Shown here piece after piece: positions 1-9,200 of a stretch of DNA of 64,000 bases. The translations under genes were made by a program, and so were the position numbers. The DNA lies in contig PKRE01000004.1 in the NCBI GenBank assembly GCA_017577615.1, forward strand, positions 248,001 through 312,000, given 5' to 3'. Source of the DNA: Gammaproteobacteria bacterium (GTDB lineage: Bacteria > Pseudomonadota > Gammaproteobacteria > Steroidobacterales > Steroidobacteraceae). Under the pieces are notes generated by a model. That model was not told the origin of the DNA, made no database searches, and saw only the letters and a program-made list of their open reading frames with translations. Positions within the stretch are counted from its first letter, which is position 1, and every line of letters begins with the position of its first letter.

Positions 1-1
1 G

Positions 2-1381
2 CACTTCCTGGAGCGTATCGAGCGCTTCAATCCGGACCTCAATGCCTTCATCACCGTGACCGCGGAACGCGCGCTCGAGGCGGCCGAGGCGGCGGATCGC
101 CAGCTTGCGGCAGGAGAGGGCTCACCGCTGCTCGGGGTGCCGATCGCGCACAAGGACATCTTCTGCACCGACGGTGTGCTGACCACTTGCGCTTCGCGCA
201 TGTTGTCCAATTTTGTCTCACCCTATGATGCGACTGTCGTCGAGCGCCTGTCCCAAGCTGGCGCGGTCTCGCTCGGCAAGACGAACATGGATGAGTTTGC
301 GATGGGCTCGTCCAACGAGACGAGCTGGTACGGGCCGGTGAAGAATCCATGGGATCCGACGAAGGTGCCTGGCGGATCCTCGGGAGGGTCTGCTGCCGCC
401 GTCGCAGCCCGTGTCGTGCCGGCAGCGACGGGCACGGACACCGGCGGCTCGATTCGTCAGCCCGCTGCGCTCACCGGCCTGACAGGCTTGAAGCCGACTT
501 ATGGTCGCGTCTCGCGCTACGGCATGATCGCATTCGCCTCCAGCCTCGATCAGGCAGGGACGCTGACGCAGACAGCTGAGGATGCGGCTCTGTTGCTGAG
601 TGTCATGGCTGGCTTCGATCCGCGCGATTCGACGAGTGTCGAGGCGCCAGTGCCGGATTACCTCGCTGCGCTCGATCAGCCACTGCAGGGGCTCAAGATC
701 GGTGTTGTCAAAGAGTTCTTCGACGAGGGGCTGGACGAGCAGAGCGCGGCGCTCGTGCGCGAGGCGCTCAAGCAGTACGAGAAGCTGGGCGCCCGGCTCA
801 TCGAGGTGAGCTTGCCCAATCTGCCGCTTTCCGTGCCCGCGTACTACGTGGTGGCGCCGGCCGAGTGCTCATCGAACCTGGCGCGTTTCGACGGCGTGCG
901 GTTCGGCTATCGCTGCGAAAATCCGGTCGACTTGCTGGACATGTATACCCGCTCGCGCGGCGAGGGTTTCGGTCCCGAGGTCAAACGGCGCATCATGACG
1001 GGCACGTACGTGCTCTCGGCAGGGTACTACGACGCTTACTATTTGAAGGCACAGAAAGTGCGAAGGCTCATCGCCGACGATTTCGCCAAGGCCTTCACGG
1101 AAGTCGACGTTCTGATGGGACCGACGACACCGGCACCAGCCTTCGACATCGGTGCGCAAGGGGACGATCCGATCAAGATGTACTTGAACGACATCTACAC
1201 GATCGGCGCCAATCTCGCAGGGTTGCCGGCGATGTCCATTCCGTGCGGCTTTGTGGGTCACTTGCCGGTGGGATTGCAGATCATCGGTCCACACTTCGCC
1301 GAAGCGAAGCTGCTGAATGTCGCACACGGCTACCAGCGCGAGACGGATTGGCACAAGCGCATCCCGCGCGGATACGAGTAG
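2..1381 (+). CDS. gatA: Glu-tRNA(Gln)/Asp-tRNA(Asn) amidotransferase subunit A, 5' truncated by window edge
   Basis: Amidase subunit of the cytoplasmic GatCAB complex. It releases ammonia from glutamine so that GatB can convert Glu-tRNA(Gln) or Asp-tRNA(Asn) to the amidated form. The frame is open from base 2 (HFLERIERFNPDLNAF), so the true start and probably gatC lie to the left of the window. The amidase Ser-cisSer-Lys triad is visible: Lys in AHKDIF near base 150, the Ser of GGSSGGSAAA near 375 and the nucleophile Ser of TDTGGSIRQPA near 445. The C-terminus is complete. gatB follows on the same strand after a heptad-repeat spacer, so the two are probably co-transcribed. Confidence 0.96.
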   Translation, partial: HFLERIERFNPDLNAFITVTAERALEAAEAADRQLAAGEGSPLLGVPIAHKDIFCTDGVLTTCASRMLSNFVSPYDATVVERLSQAGAVSLGKTNMDEFAMGSSNETSWYGPVKNPWDPTKVPGGSSGGSAAAVAARVVPAATGTDTGGSIRQPAALTGLTGLKPTYGRVSRYGMIAFASSLDQAGTLTQTAEDAALLLSVMAGFDPRDSTSVEAPVPDYLAALDQPLQGLKIGVVKEFFDEGLDEQSAALVREALKQYEKLGARLIEVSLPNLPLSVPAYYVVAPAECSSNLARFDGVRFGYRCENPVDLLDMYTRSRGEGFGPEVKRRIMTGTYVLSAGYYDAYYLKAQKVRRLIADDFAKAFTEVDVLMGPTTPAPAFDIGAQGDDPIKMYLNDIYTIGANLAGLPAMSIPCGFVGHLPVGLQIIGPHFAEAKLLNVAHGYQRETDWHKRIPRGYE

Positions 1382-1390
1382 TCGCAGCGC

Positions 1391-1490
1391 GCTGGGTTGT
1401 GGGCTCTAGGCCGTGGCCGGAGCCTTGTCTGGCGCAACAGTGCAAGCGTAGAGAGTTTGTTTTCGAGTCTGAACCTACAGCCTACAGCCT
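1391..1490. repeat. Heptad-repeat element between gatA and gatB
   Basis: G-rich arm just after the gatA stop (TGGGTTG TGGGCTC TAGGCCG, about 1393-1413). The C-rich arm is at 1474-1490: CCTACAG, CCTACAG, then CCT, which runs into ATG. The third unit (CCTATGT) is thus a mutated CCTACAG that supplies the gatB start codon. Confidence 0.75.
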
Positions 1491-2930
1491 ATGTCTTCCT
1501 GGGAAGCAGTCATCGGCCTTGAGATCCACGCGCAGCTCGCGACGAAGAGCAAGATCTTCTCGGGCGCTTCGACCGCCTATGGCGCTGCGCCAAACGTCCA
1601 GGCCAGCCTCGTCGATCTGGGTTATCCCGGAGTGCTGCCGGTGCTGAACCGGGAAGCGGTGCGGATGGCCGTGAAGTTCGGGCTGGCGATCGGCGCCAAC
1701 ATTGCGCGCCGCTCCATCTTCGCGCGCAAGAATTATTTCTATCCCGATCTGCCGAAGGGCTACCAAATCAGCCAGTACGAAAAGCCGATCGTGGAGAACG
1801 GTCGTTTGGAGATCGTGCTCGAGGACGGCTCACGCAAGACGATCGGTATCACACGCGCACATCTCGAGGAAGATGCCGGTAAGTCATTGCACGAGGACTT
1901 CCACGGTCTGACGGGCATCGATCTCAATCGCGCCGGCACGCCGCTCATCGAGATCGTCTCTGAGCCGGACATGCGTTCCGCCAAGGAGGCGGTCGCATAC
2001 ATGAAGAAGATCCATACGCTCGTGCGCTATCTCGAGATCTGCGACGGCAACATGCAGGAAGGCTCGTTCCGCTGCGATGCCAACGTGTCGGTGCGCCCAG
2101 TCGGTCAGGAGAAGTTCGGCACACGTTGCGAGATCAAGAACCTCAACTCGTTCCGCTTCGTCGAGCGCGCGATCAACTACGAGATTGCGCGACAAATCCA
2201 GGTGCTCGAAAGCGGCGGCACGATTCAGCAAGAAACACGGCTCTTCGATCCGGACAAGGGCGAAACGCGTGCCTTGCGAACCAAGGAAGAAGCGAACGAC
2301 TATCGTTACTTCCCCGATCCGGACTTGCTGCCATTGGTGCTCGACGACGAGTTCATTGAATCCGTGAGGCGCACGCTACCCGAGCTTCCGGACGAGAAAG
2401 CGGCTCGCTACGTCGAGCAGTTCGGTCTGTCGGCATATGATGCGGGTGTGCTGACCGCGAGTCGCGAGATGGGCGACTATTTCGAAAGCGTCGTCGCCAA
2501 GTTGAACGGTCATGCCAAGCTGGCAGCCAACTGGGTCATGGGCGAGCTCTCCGGTGCGCTCAACAAGGAGAATCTCGACATCACCCAATCACGCATCGAC
2601 CCGACGCGGCTTGCCGGCTTGCTTGCGCGAATCGTGGACCAGACGATCTCGGGCAAGATTGCCAAGGATGTCTTTGAGCAGATGTGGAACGAAGGCCTCG
2701 ATGCCGACACCATCATCGAATCGAAGGGGTTGCGACAGATCACCGACACCGCCGCCATCGAGCAGGTGATCGAGGCTGTCATGGCCGCTCATCCGAAGCA
2801 GCTGGCGGAGTACCGTTCAGGGAAGGAGAAGCTGTTCGGTTTCTTCGTCGGGCAGGTGATGAAGCAGACGGGTGGCAAGGCGAATCCTGCGCAGGTCAAT
2901 GAGCTTTTGAAGAAGAAGCTGGCTGGATAG
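1491..2930 (+). CDS. gatB: Glu-tRNA(Gln)/Asp-tRNA(Asn) amidotransferase subunit B
   Basis: Kinase/transamidase subunit of GatCAB, 479 residues, normal length for GatB. It phosphorylates the tRNA-bound carboxylate and transfers ammonia delivered by GatA. Family signatures include WEAVIGLEIHAQL at the N-terminus, the LPKGYQISQYEKPI stretch and the DCN/R-type segment DGNMQEGSFRCDANVSVRP. The C-terminal YqeY-like tail ends in VNELLKKKLAG. The start codon is the first ATG and lies inside a CCTACAG heptad array with no purine-rich Shine-Dalgarno sequence. Confidence 0.97.
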   Translation: MSSWEAVIGLEIHAQLATKSKIFSGASTAYGAAPNVQASLVDLGYPGVLPVLNREAVRMAVKFGLAIGANIARRSIFARKNYFYPDLPKGYQISQYEKPIVENGRLEIVLEDGSRKTIGITRAHLEEDAGKSLHEDFHGLTGIDLNRAGTPLIEIVSEPDMRSAKEAVAYMKKIHTLVRYLEICDGNMQEGSFRCDANVSVRPVGQEKFGTRCEIKNLNSFRFVERAINYEIARQIQVLESGGTIQQETRLFDPDKGETRALRTKEEANDYRYFPDPDLLPLVLDDEFIESVRRTLPELPDEKAARYVEQFGLSAYDAGVLTASREMGDYFESVVAKLNGHAKLAANWVMGELSGALNKENLDITQSRIDPTRLAGLLARIVDQTISGKIAKDVFEQMWNEGLDADTIIESKGLRQITDTAAIEQVIEAVMAAHPKQLAEYRSGKEKLFGFFVGQVMKQTGGKANPAQVNELLKKKLAG

Positions 2931-2931
2931 C

Positions 2932-3046
2932 TGTGGGTTGTAGGCTGTAGCTGCGGTTGCGAGTTCCTTCAGCCACGGCAAAGCGGCAAAGCGTGCGTCT
3001 TCTTGTCGGAGGTGTTCCCCTGCCCAGCAGCCGAACGCCTCCAGTA
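2932..3046. repeat. Heptad-repeat element between gatB and hslO
   Basis: G-rich arm immediately after the gatB stop, at 2932-2957 (TGTGGGT TGTAGGC TGTAGCT). C-rich arm at 3019-3046 (CCCTGCC CAGCAGC CGAACGC CTCCAGT). CAGCAGC and CTCCAGT-like units recur in the queA and tgt arrays. The right arm is degenerate. Confidence 0.55.
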
Positions 3047-3113
3047 AGTCTTCCCGGTTGCATCCAACGACGGCGTGGTCCAATGTTCCGTGTCCTGCTT
3101 GCGGGACGCATCA

Positions 3114-4046
3114 ATGTCACTTGCCATGCGCGACCCCGACTCTTTGCATCGCTTCTTGTTCGAGCGCTATCCCATTCGGGGCCATCTCGTTCGCCTCGAT
3201 GCGTCGTGGCGCGCCCTACTCGAGCGACGCGATTATCCACCCGCGATCCGCGATACGCTCGGTGAGGCAGTCGCTGCGTCCGCGCTCTTGGCCGCCACGC
3301 TCAAGTTCGACGGCACGCTGAGCTTGCAGCTGCAAGGGCAGGGACCGCTGTACTTGCTGGTGGCACAGTGCACCAATGATCTTGCCGTGCGTGGCGTCGC
3401 TCGTTATCGCGAAGCTGTCGATTCGCGCGACCTGTCGGTGTTGTCGGGCAAAGGGCAGCTGAGCGTCACAGTCGAAGGCCAGGATCTTCCGCAGCGTTAT
3501 CAGGGAGTGGTGCCGCTTGCCGGTCCGCGCCTGGCGGAGTGTCTGCAGGCCTACTTCGACCAGTCGGAGCAGCTTCCCACTCGGTTGTGGTTGCATGCCG
3601 AAGAAGCGGGAGCGTACGGCATGCTGCTGCAGCGACTTCCTGTGAGCGCGATGGAGCAGGGCAACGGCGCGCCGAGCCCACGCACGCCGCCGAGCCCCGA
3701 GGAGATCGACGACGCCTGGCGCCGCGTGCAGCTGCTGGGAGATACGCTCAAGCCCGAGGAACTCGCGACGCTGAGCGAGCGAACGATCTTGAGACGTCTC
3801 TTCCCGGAAGATGACGTCCGCCTCTTCGAGCCGGCGCCAGTGTTCTTTCGATGCCGGTGCTCGCGTGAGCGCGTCATCAACATGTTGCGCGCTCTGGGGA
3901 GCGACGATCTGCGCGCATTGCTCGCCGAGCGCGGCAAGGTGGAAGTCCGCTGTGACTTCTGCAACCGAGCGTATGAGTTCGACGCCGTTGACGTCGAGCA
4001 TTTCCTGTCTCCCCAGGCGACCAGCGGATCGGAGAGAAGGCATTAG
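3114..4046 (+). CDS. hslO: Redox-regulated holdase chaperone Hsp33
   Basis: Cytosolic chaperone activated by oxidation, which releases zinc and exposes client-binding surface. The C-terminal redox switch has the four expected cysteines as CRCSRERV and CDFCNRAYEF. Core signatures are LLAATLKFDGTLSLQLQGQGPLYLL and ERYQGVVPLAG-like RYQGVVPLAG. I chose ATG 3114 (MSLAMRDPDSLHRF, GGGA upstream). ATG 3126 is an alternative, and an upstream in-frame ATG at 3075 gives residues unlike the family. A proline-rich stretch (APSPRTPPSPEE) sits in the linker before the zinc domain. Confidence 0.94.
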   Translation: MSLAMRDPDSLHRFLFERYPIRGHLVRLDASWRALLERRDYPPAIRDTLGEAVAASALLAATLKFDGTLSLQLQGQGPLYLLVAQCTNDLAVRGVARYREAVDSRDLSVLSGKGQLSVTVEGQDLPQRYQGVVPLAGPRLAECLQAYFDQSEQLPTRLWLHAEEAGAYGMLLQRLPVSAMEQGNGAPSPRTPPSPEEIDDAWRRVQLLGDTLKPEELATLSERTILRRLFPEDDVRLFEPAPVFFRCRCSRERVINMLRALGSDDLRALLAERGKVEVRCDFCNRAYEFDAVDVEHFLSPQATSGSERRH

Positions 4047-4238
4047 GGATTCGGGGCTGGGGCTCGGGCAGAGCCACATCGGGTCAGCCAATCTAGAAAA
4101 TGAGTTAGATCCGTCTGATATCTATCTGAAATAGAACAAGGAAATTAAAGCGTCTGTCTCTTTCCCGGATACCGCCGCGACAGATAAACGCCGGGCCCGA
4201 GCCCCGGACTTCGTACCCAAGCCCCGAACCCCAAGCTC
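4047..4238. repeat. Heptad-repeat element flanking the sahR-like promoter region
   Basis: G-rich arm at 4047-4069 after hslO (heptads GGGATTC GGGGCTG GGGCTCG, the first overlapping the stop). C-rich arm of six heptads at 4197-4238 (CCGAGCC CCGGACT TCGTACC CAAGCCC CGAACCC CAAGCTC). The interval between the arms (4085-4145) is unusually AT-rich for this window. Confidence 0.7.
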
Positions 4239-4254
4239 ATTCCGTCTAGCCAGC

Positions 4255-4274
4255 ATATAAAGAGTTACTTATAT
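4255..4274. promoter_or_regulatory. Candidate operator: ATATAA-N8-TTATAT inverted repeat upstream of the ArsR-type regulator
   Basis: Perfect 6-bp arms (4255-4260 and 4269-4274) around an 8-bp spacer, ending nine bases before the start codon in a local AT-rich island. ArsR-family proteins bind AT-containing palindromes and often autoregulate, so an autoregulatory site is a reasonable inference. It could equally be a -10 region. Confidence 0.4.
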
Positions 4275-4282
4275 TTAGATCT

Positions 4283-5194
4283 ATGGCTTTATCGTTCTTG
4301 TCCGCGGTCTCAGCGCTTCGTGCCGCAGGCGAGCCTTCCCGGCTGCGTCTGCTGGCGCTGTTGACGCGTGCGGAGCTCACGGTGGGCGAGCTTTGCGAGA
4401 TCCTCGGGCAAAGCCAGCCGCGCGTGTCGCGGCATCTCAAGATCCTTGCGAGCGCGGGTTTGCTCGATCGTTTTCGCGAAGAGCAGTGGGTGTACTACCG
4501 CGTCCCGACGAGCGGCGAGGCGACGAAGGTCGTGGAGCAGCTCTTGTCCTTGCTGGCTGACGATGACGAGGTACTCGAGCGCGATCGCCGCCGTATGGAC
4601 AACGTCATCGCCGCGCGTGCCTTGCAGACGACGACGCGCTCGATCGAAGCGCTCAGCCCTGAGTGTCTGGCGGACATTGCCCCATTGGTGCTCCGCGAGC
4701 TACCGCAGGAATCGGTCGGAGCCCTGCTGGATGTGGGCACCGGAAGCGGTCATCTGCTCGAGCTGCTTGCTCCTCGCGCGGCGCGAGCAGTCGGTATAGA
4801 CATCTCAACCGATGCGTTGCGCCTCGCGCGAACGAACGTGCATGGTGCAGGCCTGCACCATTGCGAGCTGCACAAGGGCGACATGTACGACCTGCCGTTT
4901 CCCACGGGCACCTTCGACACCGTCACGGCAGATCGCGTGCTCGCCAACGCGCAACGACCGTTGCTCGCGCTTGGCGAGATCGCGCGCGTGCTGAGAGCGG
5001 GTGGGCGCTTGGTGCTCATAGAAGACTTCGACGCTCTCGCTGACAGTGTGGGTGGCAACCCGATCAACACCTTGCGCGACTGGCTCTTGCGCAGCGGTCT
5101 TGAGTGCACACGCATCCATCCCGTCGACACACGGCTCGCACACCTGCTGATTGCGGTCGGTCAGCGACTCGAGCGCGCGACCGCGGTCGCCTGA
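4283..5194 (+). CDS. ArsR-family regulator fused to a class I SAM methyltransferase (SahR-like)
   Basis: A 303-residue two-domain protein. Residues about 1-100 are an ArsR winged helix (GELCEILGQSQPRVSRHLKIL recognition region). Residues about 135-300 form a Rossmann methyltransferase fold with the SAM-binding motif LLDVGTGSGHLLELLAPRA and later ADRVLANAQRPL and LRAGGRLVLIEDF. No metal-binding cysteine pair is seen in the HTH. ArsR proteins of the SahR type control the methionine/SAM cycle by sensing S-adenosylhomocysteine, and some carry such a domain. Its position directly before metF and metH supports that role. Ligand and targets are inferred. Confidence 0.8.
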   Translation: MALSFLSAVSALRAAGEPSRLRLLALLTRAELTVGELCEILGQSQPRVSRHLKILASAGLLDRFREEQWVYYRVPTSGEATKVVEQLLSLLADDDEVLERDRRRMDNVIAARALQTTTRSIEALSPECLADIAPLVLRELPQESVGALLDVGTGSGHLLELLAPRAARAVGIDISTDALRLARTNVHGAGLHHCELHKGDMYDLPFPTGTFDTVTADRVLANAQRPLLALGEIARVLRAGGRLVLIEDFDALADSVGGNPINTLRDWLLRSGLECTRIHPVDTRLAHLLIAVGQRLERATAVA

Positions 5195-5238
5195 GGCACG
5201 AACAACACAGCAAAATTCACCGATCAGGAGCGCAACGC

Positions 5239-6171
5239 ATGGCGATCGAGGAGATCAAGGACCGCATCGGGGAGACAATGGCGCGTCTGAAATCTCGACC
5301 GGCTGTATCGTTCGAGTTTTTCCCGCCGAAAGACGAAGCGATGGAGCGAACGCTCTGGCAGTCGATCGAGCGCCTCGCGCCTCTACGGCCCCGCTTCGTT
5401 TCCGTGACCTATGGCGCCGATGGATCGACGCGCACGCGCACGCACAATGTGGTGACGCGCATTCAGCAGGCGACATCGCTCACGGCAGCACCGCATCTGA
5501 CCTGCGTGGGTGCATCCAAAGAGGAGGTGCTCGACATCGCGCGTAACTATTGGGCGCACGGTATCCGGCACATCGTTGCGCTGCGTGGCGATCCGCCGCA
5601 AGGCTCCGGTGGCAAGTACGTGCCGCACCCCAACGGATTCGCATACGCGGTCGACCTCGTCAAAGGACTCATGTCGGTCGCCGACTTCGAGATCTCGGTG
5701 GCGACCTATCCCGAGAAGCATCCGGAATCGCCGAGCGAAGAGTTCGAGCTCGAGAACCTGAAAGCCAAGATCGATGCAGGCGCGGATCGTGCGATCACGC
5801 AGTTTTTCTTCGATCCCGATGTGTTCCTGCGCTTCCGCGATCGTTGTCTGGCGGCCGGCATCACCGCCCCGATCGTTCCGGGCATTTTGCCGATCACCCG
5901 TTTCCCACAGATGCTGCGCATGGCGCAACGTTGCGGCGCCTCGGTGCCGCAGTGGCTCGTGGATCGCTTCGATGGCCTAGACGACGATGTCGAGACCAGG
6001 CGCATGATCGCAGCCTCGGTCGCGATCGAGCAGGTCCAGCATTTGCAGAAGCATGGCGTCGAGGAGTTCCACTTCTACACGCTCAATCGCGCCGAGCTCA
6101 CTTACGCGATCTGTCACACGCTAGGAGTACGTCCGCAGGCGGGCAACGCGACGCTGGAGGCTGCAAGCTAG
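5239..6171 (+). CDS. metF: 5,10-methylenetetrahydrofolate reductase
   Basis: FAD enzyme that makes 5-methyl-THF, the methyl donor for MetH. It is 310 residues, close to the usual bacterial length. Visible signatures are VSFEFFPPK (catalytic Glu region), TYGADGSTR, HLTCVGAS, IVALRGDPP, ITQFFFDPD and VPGILPIT. ATG 5239 is preceded by AGGAG at 5226-5230, which fixes the start. An upstream in-frame extension is not family-like. It lies 44 bases after the SahR-like gene and 52 before metH, forming a methionine operon. Confidence 0.97.
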   Translation: MAIEEIKDRIGETMARLKSRPAVSFEFFPPKDEAMERTLWQSIERLAPLRPRFVSVTYGADGSTRTRTHNVVTRIQQATSLTAAPHLTCVGASKEEVLDIARNYWAHGIRHIVALRGDPPQGSGGKYVPHPNGFAYAVDLVKGLMSVADFEISVATYPEKHPESPSEEFELENLKAKIDAGADRAITQFFFDPDVFLRFRDRCLAAGITAPIVPGILPITRFPQMLRMAQRCGASVPQWLVDRFDGLDDDVETRRMIAASVAIEQVQHLQKHGVEEFHFYTLNRAELTYAICHTLGVRPQAGNATLEAAS

Positions 6172-6223
6172 CTCGTATCGCGCCGCTGCAGCCCTGTCCG
6201 GTCCGTCAGCTTTGGGAGTTTCT

Positions 6224-9200
6224 ATGAATCGAGTCGAACGCGTCGCTGCCTTCAAGCGCCTGCTCACCGAGCGCATCCTCGTGCTCGACGGCGCGATGGG
6301 CACGATGATCCAGAGTTACCGCCTGAGCGAAGCCGATTATCGCGGCGAGCGTTTCAAAGATTGGCGCTGCGACCTGAAAGGCAACAGCGACATTCTCGTG
6401 CTCACGAAGCCCGCGGTGATCGCTCAGATTCATCGTGCCTATCTCGAGGCGGGCGCAGACATCATCGAGACCAACACGTTCACGGCCAATTTCCCGTCGC
6501 AGGCGGATTACGGCACGGAGGATTTCGTTCATGAGATCAACCTCGAAGCGGCTCGTATCGCGCGACGTGTGGCGGATGAGTTCGCTGCCCAGGAAGGCGA
6601 AGTACGCTTCGTTGCCGGCGCGCTCGGACCGACGAATCGCACGGCTTCGCTGTCGCCCGACGTGAACGATCCTGCGTTTCGCAACATCGACTTCGACCAG
6701 CTGGCAGAGACCTACTCGATCGCGGCGCGCGCGCTCATCGAGGGCGGCGTCGATCTCTTCCTGATTGAGACGATCTTCGACACGCTGAATGCCAAGGCGG
6801 CCATTTATGCCGTCCGGCAGGCGATGGACGAGGCTCGCGTCGAGTTGCCGATCGTCATTTCCGGCACGATCACGGATGCATCTGGTCGCACGTTGTCGGG
6901 GCAGACGGTGGAAGCGTTCTGGAACTCGGTACGTCATGCGCAGCCGATCGCGATCGGTCTGAATTGCGCTCTCGGTGCGCGCCAGCTGCGACCGTACATC
7001 GAAGAGCTCGCTCGGATCGCCGATGTCTACGTCAGCGCGTATCCGAACGCAGGGTTACCCAACGCGTTCGGCGAGTACGACGAAGCGCCCTGCGAGACCG
7101 CAGAGCTCGTTCGCGAGTTTGCAACCAGCGGTTTGGTCAATATCGTGGGCGGCTGCTGCGGCACGACTCCCGAGCACATCCGCCATCTGTGCGAGGCGGT
7201 CGCTGGTGTGCCGCCGCGCAAGCCACCGCAGGTGGAACGACGCTGCCGGCTATCCGGTCTCGAGCCGCTCAACATCGGGCCCGACACGCTCTTCGTGAAC
7301 ATTGGCGAGCGCACCAACGTGACGGGGTCGGCGAAGTTCCGTCGTCTCATCGAAGCCGGCGACTACCATGCCGCGCTCGATATCGCCCGGCAGCAAGTCG
7401 CCAACGGTGCCCAGATCATCGATATCAACATGGACGAGGGCATGCTCGATTCGGAAGCCGCCATGGTGCGGTTTCTGAATTTGATCGCGTCCGAGCCGGA
7501 CATCGCGCGCGTCCCCATCATGATCGACTCTTCCAAGTGGTCGGTGATCGAAGCAGGGCTGAAGCACCTTCAGGGCAAGGGCATCGTCAACTCGATCAGC
7601 TTGAAGGAGGGTGAGGAGGTCTTCCTCGAGCAAGCACGCAAGGTACGCGCGTATGGCGCTGCGGTCGTGGTGATGGCTTTCGACGAGGAGGGGCAAGCCG
7701 ACACCGTGCAGCGCAAGGTGCAGATCTGCCAGCGCTCCTACAAACTGCTCACTGAGCAGGTCGGCTTCCCGCCAGAGGACATCATCTTCGACCCGAACAT
7801 CTTCGCGGTGGCGACGGGGATCGAAGAGCACAACGACTATGCGCGCGCCTTCATCGAAGCAACCGCCGAGATCCGGCGCACTTGTCCGCACGCGCATGTG
7901 AGCGGAGGCGTGAGCAACGTCTCGTTCTCCTTCCGCGGCAATGAGCCGGTGCGCGAGGCCATGCATTCGGTGTTTCTCTATCACGCCATCAAGGCCGGCA
8001 TGACGATGGGTATCGTCAATGCCGGGCAGCTCGCGATCTACGAGCAGATTGAGCCCGAGCTGCGCGAGCGCGTGGAGGACGTCATCCTGAATCGGCGCCT
8101 TGATGCGACGGAACGGCTCCTCGAGATCGCGGAACGCTACAAGGGCGAGGCGGGTGCCAAGAAGGCCGAGGACCTGGCCTGGCGCTCGTGGCCCGTCGAG
8201 AAGCGTTTGGAGTACGCCCTCGTCAAGGGTATAGACGAATATATCGTCGAGGATACCGAAGAAGCGCGCCGGCAATTCGAGCGCCCGTTGCAGGTGATCG
8301 AGGGGCCGCTCATGGACGGCATGAACGTTGTCGGCGACTTGTTCGGCGCCGGCAAGATGTTCTTGCCGCAGGTCGTGAAGTCGGCACGCGTGATGAAGAA
8401 GGCCGTCGCGCACCTCATCCCCTACATCGAGCAGGAGAAGGCGCAAAGCGGTGGCACGCGTTCCAACGGCAAGATCGTGCTCGCGACAGTGAAAGGCGAC
8501 GTGCATGACATCGGCAAGAACATCGTCGGCGTCGTGCTTCAGTGCAACAACTTCGAGGTCATCGATCTCGGCGTGATGGTGCCCTGCGAACGCATCCTCG
8601 AGACCGCCGAGCGCGAGAACGCAGACATGATCGGGTTGTCCGGGCTCATCACGCCGTCGCTCGACGAGATGGTGCACGTTGCCCGTGAGATGCAGCGCAA
8701 GGGCATGAACAAGCCGCTGCTGATCGGCGGTGCAACCACTTCGCCTGCGCATACCTCGGTGCGGATCGATCCGCAGTACGACGGCCCGGTCGTCTACGTA
8801 AAAGATGCCTCACGGTCGGTCGGAATCTGTCAACAGCTCGTGACGCCGGAGACGCGCAACGAATTCATCGTGAAGATCAAGGCAGAGCACGAGCAGCGCC
8901 GTGCACAGCATCGCGGCAAGACCGTGAAGAGCCCGCAGCTTTCCCTCGGACAAGCGCGCGCCAATCGCTTCAAGCCCGAGTGGGACGCCTATACGCCCCC
9001 TGTGCCGAGATTCCTCGGGATTCGCGTCTTCGACAATTACTCGCTCGAGGATCTGACGCGCTATATCGATTGGATGCCTTTCTTCAACGCATGGGAATTT
9101 CGCGGCAGGTTTCCGGACATTCTCACCGATCCGGAGGTTGGCGAGCAGGCGAGCAACCTCTATGCCGACGCGCGCCGCATGCTGAAGCAGATCATCCGCG

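Noticed and set aside
3672..3699. Proline-rich hslO linker as another heptad insertion
   Set aside because: CCGAGCC occurs twice, but 18 bases apart, which is not a multiple of 7. No clean heptad register can be drawn, so a normal variable linker is more likely.
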